Shown here: positions 14,639 to 18,638 of the stretch, one piece after another | Layout of the letters: every line of letters starts with the position of its first letter | Numbering within the stretch: the stretch's first letter is position 1 | From: Bacteroidales bacterium UBA1751 | GTDB taxonomy: Bacteria; Bacteroidota; Bacteroidia; Bacteroidales; UBA932 | DNA: 18,638 nucleotides | Reading direction: 5' to 3' | NCBI GenBank assembly: GCA_002315995.1 | Contig: DCHN01000066.1 | Span: 1-18,638, forward strand | The notes under the pieces: model-generated | Told to the model about the DNA's origin: nothing | Databases searched by the model: none | Seen by the model: only the letters and a program-made list of their open reading frames with translations | Program-made: the position numbers and the translations under genes

Positions 14639-15298
14639 ATGGATAAGAATCAGATTAAAGAGGTAATTGCCAAAAGGGCAGCTCTTGAAATTCACGATGG
14701 TGATGTAGTTAATTTGGGTATTGGATTACCTACACTTATTCCTAATTATTTGCCTGCTGGCATCAACGTTACTTTCCAGTCGGAGAACGGTATGATTGGT
14801 ATGGGTCCTGCTCCTGAGGAGGGCAAGGAGGATCAGCACTTTGTAAACGCCGGAGGTGGATACATTACATATATGCCAGGTGCAATGACTTTTGATTCTG
14901 CAACTTCATTTGGTATCATCAGGGGCGGTCACGTAAACGTAACCCTTCTTGGTGCACTTGAGGTTGATGAAAAAGGTAACCTTGCAAACTGGATCATTCC
15001 TGGAAAGAAGGTTCCTGGAATGGGTGGCGCTATGGACCTCCTCGTTGGTGCAAAGAAGGTGATTCTTACTATGGAGCACACTGCAAAGGGTGCACCTAAG
15101 ATTCTCAAGGAGTGCCATCTTCCACTTACAGCTGCAGGTCAGGTAAATATGATCATTACCGAGATGGGCGTAATGGAGATTACAAAAGAGGGTATTGTTC
15201 TCACTGAGATCAATCCTGAGTTCACTGTTGAGCAGGTTCAGGAGGCTACTGAGGCTAAGCTCATCATTTCAAAAGATCTTAAACCAATGGTTTTCTAG
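14639..15298 (+). CDS. atoA: Butyryl-CoA:acetoacetate CoA-transferase, beta subunit
   Basis: The beta subunit (219 aa) holds the catalytic glutamate that forms the glutamyl-CoA thioester: Glu49 in FQSENGMIGMG. Other family marks are VNLGIGLPTLIPNYLP (24-39), FVNAGGGYITYMPGAMTFDSATSFGIIRGGHVNVTLLGALEVD (about 68-110) and WIIPGKKVPGMGGAMDLL. It pairs with AtoD, encoded at the start of the operon, to convert butyryl-CoA plus acetoacetate into butyrate plus acetoacetyl-CoA, the energy-conserving exit of the pathway. Separation from atoD by nine kal-kam genes is unusual for this enzyme, whose subunits are generally encoded side by side, although similar splits may be typical of Bacteroidetes lysine clusters. 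It is followed by bcd after 26 nt. Confidence 0.94.
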   Translation: MDKNQIKEVIAKRAALEIHDGDVVNLGIGLPTLIPNYLPAGINVTFQSENGMIGMGPAPEEGKEDQHFVNAGGGYITYMPGAMTFDSATSFGIIRGGHVNVTLLGALEVDEKGNLANWIIPGKKVPGMGGAMDLLVGAKKVILTMEHTAKGAPKILKECHLPLTAAGQVNMIITEMGVMEITKEGIVLTEINPEFTVEQVQEATEAKLIISKDLKPMVF

Positions 15299-15324
15299 TA
15301 AACTACTAACTTTTTATATTTATT

Positions 15325-16464
15325 ATGAATTTTGAATTAACAAAAACACAGCAGCTCTTCAAGCAGATGATCAGAGAATTTGCTGAGAAAGAGGTTAAAC
15401 CTCTTGCTGCAGAAGTTGATGAACAAGAGAGATTCCCTATTGAGACCGTTCAGAAGATGGCCAAATTGGGTATTTTCGGTATTCCTATTCCTAAGCAGTA
15501 CGGTGGTGCAGGTGGTGACCACATCATGTACACTATTGCAGTTGAGGAGCTTTCAAGAGTTTGCGCTACAACTGGCGTAATTGTTTCAGCTCATACTTCA
15601 CTCTGCTGCGCACCTATTCTTGAGAATGGTACTGAGGAGCAGAAGATGAAATATCTTCCAAAACTCGCCAGCGGTGAGTGGATCGGCGCTTTCGGTCTTA
15701 CAGAGCCTAACGCAGGTACAGATGCTTCTGCACAGCAGACAACAGCTGTTCTCGATGGTGACGAGTATGTTCTCAATGGAAGCAAGATCTTCATTACAAA
15801 TGCTGGTTATGCTGATGTATATGTTGTTGCTACAATGACTGACAAGTCACAGGGTAACAAGGGTATCACCACATTCATTGTTGAGAAGGGTACTCCTGGT
15901 TTCTCAATTGGTAAGAAGGAGCAGAAGATGGGAATCCGTGGTTCTGCAACTTGCGAGCTTATTTTCGAGAACTGCAGAATTCCTAAAGAGAACCTCCTCG
16001 GTAAGATTGGCGGTGGCTTCAAGGTAGCTATGAAGACTCTTGACGGTGGTAGAATCGGTATTGCTTCACAGGCTCTTGGTATTGCTCAGGGCGCTATGGA
16101 CGAGACTGTTAAGTACACCAAGGAGAGAAAGCAGTTCGGCAAGTCAATTGCTCAGTTCCAGAACACTGCATTCCAGATGGCAGAGCTCGAGACAAAGGTT
16201 CAGGCTTCAAGACTTCTCGTTCGTCAGGCAGCTTGGAAAGAGGGCCTCGGTCTTCCATTCTCAGCTGATGCTGCTATGGCTAAACTCTTTGCTGCACAGA
16301 CAGCTATGGAGGTTACAACAAAGGCTGTACAGTTCCACGGCGGTTATGGTTACACCAGAGAGTATCCTGTTGAGAGAATGATGCGTGACGCTAAGATCAC
16401 CGAGATCTACGAGGGTACTTCAGAGGTACAGAGAATGGTTATTTCAGCTAAACTTTTTAAATAG
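15325..16464 (+). CDS. bcd: Butyryl-CoA dehydrogenase (short-chain acyl-CoA dehydrogenase)
   Basis: Bcd is a FAD enzyme reducing crotonyl-CoA to butyryl-CoA with electrons from EtfAB. The 379-aa protein shows the standard acyl-CoA dehydrogenase order: N-terminal helical domain, then GAFGLTEPNAGTDAS (about 116-131, flavin/substrate site), FITNAGYADVYVV, KMGIRGSATCELIFENCRIP, the RKQFGKSIAQFQ helix and QFHGGYGYTREYPVERMMRDAKI. The catalytic base is Glu363 in ITEIYEGTSEVQR, at the short-chain/butyryl-type position near the C-terminus. The etfB and etfA genes directly downstream are its redox partners. In this pathway it uses crotonyl-CoA from Kal and, potentially, from Crt. Very biased codons suggest an abundant protein. 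Confidence 0.95.
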   Translation: MNFELTKTQQLFKQMIREFAEKEVKPLAAEVDEQERFPIETVQKMAKLGIFGIPIPKQYGGAGGDHIMYTIAVEELSRVCATTGVIVSAHTSLCCAPILENGTEEQKMKYLPKLASGEWIGAFGLTEPNAGTDASAQQTTAVLDGDEYVLNGSKIFITNAGYADVYVVATMTDKSQGNKGITTFIVEKGTPGFSIGKKEQKMGIRGSATCELIFENCRIPKENLLGKIGGGFKVAMKTLDGGRIGIASQALGIAQGAMDETVKYTKERKQFGKSIAQFQNTAFQMAELETKVQASRLLVRQAAWKEGLGLPFSADAAMAKLFAAQTAMEVTTKAVQFHGGYGYTREYPVERMMRDAKITEIYEGTSEVQRMVISAKLFK

Positions 16465-16476
16465 AAATTGAAGATT

Positions 16477-17259
16477 ATGAATATAGTAGTTTGTATTAAA
16501 CAGGTACCTGATACAACCGAGGTAAAGATCAACCCAGTTACCGGTACACTTATCAGAGACGGTGTTCCAAGCATTATTAACCCTGACGATAAGGGTGGCT
16601 TGGAGGTTGCACTCGAACTCAAAGACAAATATGGCGCACACGTAACAGTTATTACAATGGGTCTTCCACAGGCAGATGCAGTTCTTAGAGAGGCTTTTGC
16701 AATGGGTGTTGACAAGGCTATTCTTCTTACCGACCGCAAACTCGGTGGTGCTGATACCCTTGCTACTTCAAACGCTCTTGCAGGTGCACTCAAGGCTATG
16801 GACTTTGACCTTGTAATTACTGGCCGTCAGGCAATTGATGGTGATACCGCTCAGGTAGGACCACAGATTGCTGAGCACCTTGGACTCCCACAGGTTTCAT
16901 ACGTTATGGGACTTGACGTTAAGGGCGAAGGCAAATACATTGTTAAGAAAGAGACCGAAGAGGGTTACCAGACTCTTGAGGTTGAGGGCAAATGCGTTCT
17001 CACAACTCTTGCTTCTGCATTCAAACCAAGATATATGACCGTTGCAGGCATCGTTGATGCTTTTGACAAAGAGATTGAGGTTTGGGGCGCTGACAAGATT
17101 CAGGTAGAAGAGAGCAAGATTGGTAAGGCAGGTTCTCCAACCAGCGTATTCAAATCATTCACCAAGGAGCTTAAACCTGCAGGTGAGAAATTTGAGGTTG
17201 ATCCAGAGCAGGCAGTTGAGCTGATTGTTGCTAAACTTAAAGAGAAACACATTATCTAA
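16477..17259 (+). CDS. etfB: Electron transfer flavoprotein, beta subunit
   Basis: The smaller ETF subunit (260 aa) begins MNIVVCIKQVPDTTEVKINP, the standard EtfB start. An in-frame TTG 9 nt upstream is less likely than this ATG. Conserved blocks include PSIINPDDKGGLEVALELK (31-49), GADTLATSNALAGAL (91-105) and GRQAIDGDTAQVGPQIAEHLGLPQV (116-140). The last block and NPDDK resemble the bifurcating-type EtfB of Acidaminococcus and clostridia, where this subunit binds a second FAD and accepts NADH. That assignment is inference from sequence resemblance. It lies 12 nt after bcd and 20 nt before etfA. Confidence 0.95.
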   Translation: MNIVVCIKQVPDTTEVKINPVTGTLIRDGVPSIINPDDKGGLEVALELKDKYGAHVTVITMGLPQADAVLREAFAMGVDKAILLTDRKLGGADTLATSNALAGALKAMDFDLVITGRQAIDGDTAQVGPQIAEHLGLPQVSYVMGLDVKGEGKYIVKKETEEGYQTLEVEGKCVLTTLASAFKPRYMTVAGIVDAFDKEIEVWGADKIQVEESKIGKAGSPTSVFKSFTKELKPAGEKFEVDPEQAVELIVAKLKEKHII

Positions 17260-17279
17260 CCATCTAAATTGTATTTGAA

Positions 17280-18287
17280 ATGAATAAAGCAGATTATAAA
17301 AACGTATATGTATTTGCTGAGCAGAGAGATGGCGAGATTCAGCCTGTAGCTCTTGAGTTGCTTGGCAAGGCAAGAGAGCTTGCAGATGGCTATGGCGAGA
17401 AGCTCGTAGCTATTTTGGCTGGTTACAAAATTGCAGCTAAGGCTCAGACTCTTATTGCTTATGGTGCTGACGAGGTAGTTGTTCTTGACGCTCCAGAGCT
17501 TAAGGATTATATCACAGAGCAGTACGCTCAGGCAATTCATCAGGTAATTGAGGCCTTCAAACCAAGGATTGTCCTCTATGGTGCAACAACAATTGGTCGT
17601 GACCTTGCTCCAAGGCTTTCAGCTAGAGTAAACACAGGTCTTACAGCTGACTGTACAAAACTCGCTCTTGCAGAGGAGGATCAGGAGTTCCTTATGACCC
17701 GTCCTGCATTCGGCGGTAACATCATGGCTACCATCGTTATTAGAGAGCATCGTCCTCAGATGGCTACTGTTCGTCCAGGCGTTATGCAGAAACTTGCAAA
17801 GGACGAGAGCCGCAAGGGTAATGTTGTAACATTCGAGCCTAAGTTCGATTCAAGCAAGTTCAAAGTAAAACTTATTGAGAACGTTAAAGAGGCTAAGGAT
17901 ACAGTTGACATCACAGCTGCAAAGGTACTTGTATCTGGTGGTAGAGGTGTTGCAAACAAAGAGGGCTTCGACAAGCTTCAGAAGCTTGCTGACGTACTCG
18001 GCGGACAGGTTTCTTCTTCTAGAGCAATGGTTGACGCAGGTGTTATGCCTCACGACCGTCAGGTTGGTCAGACCGGTAAGACCGTTAGACCTGCCCTTTA
18101 CCTTGCTTGCGGTATCTCAGGCGCTATTCAGCACCTTGCAGGTATGGAGGAGAGTGAGCTTATTGTTGCAATTAACAAGGACAAGTTCGCGCCTATCTTC
18201 AATGTTGCTGACCTCGGTATTGTAGGTGATCTTCATAAGATTGTTCCTATGCTTGCTGAGCGCATTGCAAAGGAGATTGAGAAATAA
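17280..18287 (+). CDS. etfA: Electron transfer flavoprotein, alpha subunit
   Basis: The larger ETF subunit (335 aa). Residues about 1-190 are the alpha/beta domain shared with EtfB, containing YGATTIGRDLAPRLSARVNTGLTADC (about 100-125) and TRPAFGGNIMATI. After the KVLVSGGRG linker (about 219-227) comes the C-terminal FAD domain: SSRAMVDAGVMPHDRQVGQTGKTVRP, the signature YLACGISGAIQHLAGM with IVAINKDKFAPIFNVADLGIVGD. It would bind FAD, dock to Bcd and, if the pair is bifurcating, pass one electron to ferredoxin or flavodoxin and one to Bcd. It is the last gene of the operon: a strong intrinsic terminator follows 43 nt downstream. Confidence 0.96.
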   Translation: MNKADYKNVYVFAEQRDGEIQPVALELLGKARELADGYGEKLVAILAGYKIAAKAQTLIAYGADEVVVLDAPELKDYITEQYAQAIHQVIEAFKPRIVLYGATTIGRDLAPRLSARVNTGLTADCTKLALAEEDQEFLMTRPAFGGNIMATIVIREHRPQMATVRPGVMQKLAKDESRKGNVVTFEPKFDSSKFKVKLIENVKEAKDTVDITAAKVLVSGGRGVANKEGFDKLQKLADVLGGQVSSSRAMVDAGVMPHDRQVGQTGKTVRPALYLACGISGAIQHLAGMEESELIVAINKDKFAPIFNVADLGIVGDLHKIVPMLAERIAKEIEK

Positions 18288-18294
18288 TTTTCGT

Positions 18295-18317
18295 TTTTGC
18301 GTCATTTGACCGCAAAA
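18295..18317. repeat. Short imperfect hairpin after etfA
   Basis: TTTTGC-GTCA (18295-18304) and TGAC-C-GCAAAA (18307-18317) pair as 10 bp with one bulged base and a 2-nt loop. It precedes the main terminator and may stabilise the 3' end of the operon mRNA. The arms resemble those of the inverted repeat at the operon promoter, possibly by chance. Confidence 0.4.
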
Positions 18318-18330
18318 TCATACCCAACAA

Positions 18331-18363
18331 GGGCGATAGTTTTTCAACTATCGCTCTTTTTTT
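18331..18363 (+). terminator. Intrinsic terminator of the lysine fermentation operon
   Basis: GGGCGATAGTT (18331-18341) pairs with AACTATCGCTC (18346-18356) over 11 bp with one G-T pair and a 4-nt loop, followed by seven T. This is a textbook Rho-independent terminator placed 43 nt after the etfA stop. Confidence 0.9.
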
Positions 18364-18371
18364 GTGGACTG

Positions 18372-18404
18372 TTGGCCAGACACGGGCTACCCGTGTCTGG
18401 CCAA
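18372..18404. repeat. Perfect 15-bp inverted repeat between operon terminator and peptidase gene
   Basis: TTGGCCAGACACGGG (18372-18386) is followed by CTA and its exact reverse complement (18390-18404). It is GC-rich compared with the flanking intergenic sequence. No T tract follows on the plus strand, so it does not look like a plain terminator in that direction. It could be a dispersed REP-like palindrome, an mRNA-stability element or a protein-binding site. Confidence 0.7.
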
Positions 18405-18459
18405 GATGAGAGTTTATGTAGAATTATTTGTAACTTTATGTTCTAAATAGGATGATTAT

Positions 18460-18638
18460 ATGAGATACTTTCTTTTTACGGCTGCAATTGCGGCTTTGAC
18501 ATGCCTGAATGTGGTGGCTTACGCTCAGGACGATGTTGTTGCCAATATTATTGAATTGGGAAAAACCAATAACACTGTGATGCAGTTGGAGGATACGCTG
18601 GCCAATAGAATAGGGGGTAGGATTGTTGGGTCTGATGC
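18460..18638 (+). CDS. Secreted M28-type metallopeptidase-like protein, N-terminal fragment (runs off window)
   Basis: An open frame starts at ATG 18460 and continues to the window edge (59 complete codons). Residues 1-22 form a signal peptide: MRYFLFTAAIAALTCLNVVAYA with likely cleavage after AYA, before QDD. The mature start DDVVANIIELGKTNNTVMQLEDTLANRIGGRIVGSDA resembles the N-terminus of Bacteroidetes M28 aminopeptidases, where the segment 'L.N.IGGR..GS' precedes the catalytic domain. The catalytic metal ligands lie outside the window, so function is provisional. It follows the operon terminator and palindrome, so it is a separate transcription unit. A secreted peptidase would fit a peptide-fermenting lifestyle. 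Confidence 0.65.
   Translation, partial: MRYFLFTAAIAALTCLNVVAYAQDDVVANIIELGKTNNTVMQLEDTLANRIGGRIVGSD

Noticed and set aside
1..18638. tRNA, rRNA, CRISPR array, insertion sequence or phage genes
   Set aside because: No tRNA cloverleaf pattern, no regularly spaced repeats and no transposase, integrase or phage structural protein were found on either strand.

Overview
The window looks like a chromosomal segment of an anaerobic, amino-acid-fermenting member of the Bacteroidales. Four signs support this. Genes start downstream of AT-rich leaders with no Shine-Dalgarno sequence. Promoters match the Bacteroidetes pattern TTTG ... TAnnTTTG(CA). The Xre-type regulator and the long QueA are of the kind common in that phylum. 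The catabolic gene order resembles, from memory, the lysine cluster of Porphyromonas gingivalis. Genus cannot be fixed from the sequence alone.

Layout. 1-398 (-): N-terminal part of an Xre/HTH regulator, cut by the window edge. 399-895: AT-rich intergenic region with repeated TTTACAAA/TTTGTAAA inverted repeats. 896-2176 (+): queA (tRNA queuosine synthesis), overlapping convergently with a PlsC-like acyltransferase (2162-3340, -). 3456-5115 (-): crt and hbd with a terminator behind them. 5116-5398: divergent promoter region. 5399-18287 (+): thirteen-gene run atoD-kal-kce-kdd-kamA-kamB-kamC-kamD-kamE-atoA-bcd-etfB-etfA, closed by a strong intrinsic terminator at 18331-18363. 18372-18404: perfect 15-bp palindrome. 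18460 to the end (+): start of a secreted M28-like peptidase.

How the genes work together. The large operon encodes lysine fermentation to butyrate, acetoacetyl-CoA (hence acetyl-CoA/acetate) and ammonia. KamA makes L-beta-lysine and KamDE makes 3,5-diaminohexanoate. Kdd oxidises and deaminates it to 5-amino-3-oxohexanoate. Kce cleaves that with acetyl-CoA to acetoacetate and 3-aminobutyryl-CoA, and Kal removes ammonia to give crotonyl-CoA. Bcd with EtfAB (probably electron-bifurcating) gives butyryl-CoA. AtoDA moves CoA to acetoacetate, releasing butyrate. Crt and Hbd, transcribed divergently, can convert the resulting acetoacetyl-CoA into a second crotonyl-CoA. No thiolase, lysine transporter, Rnf complex or cobalamin gene is in the window.

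The least understood part is kamB-kamC, a P-loop protein and a MutS-like ATPase set between the two aminomutases. They probably service the B12/PLP enzyme KamDE rather than DNA. The other points most worth a look are operator-like inverted repeats over the operon promoter and around xre/queA, the CoA-transferase subunits placed about 8.6 kb apart, and the palindrome after the operon terminator.
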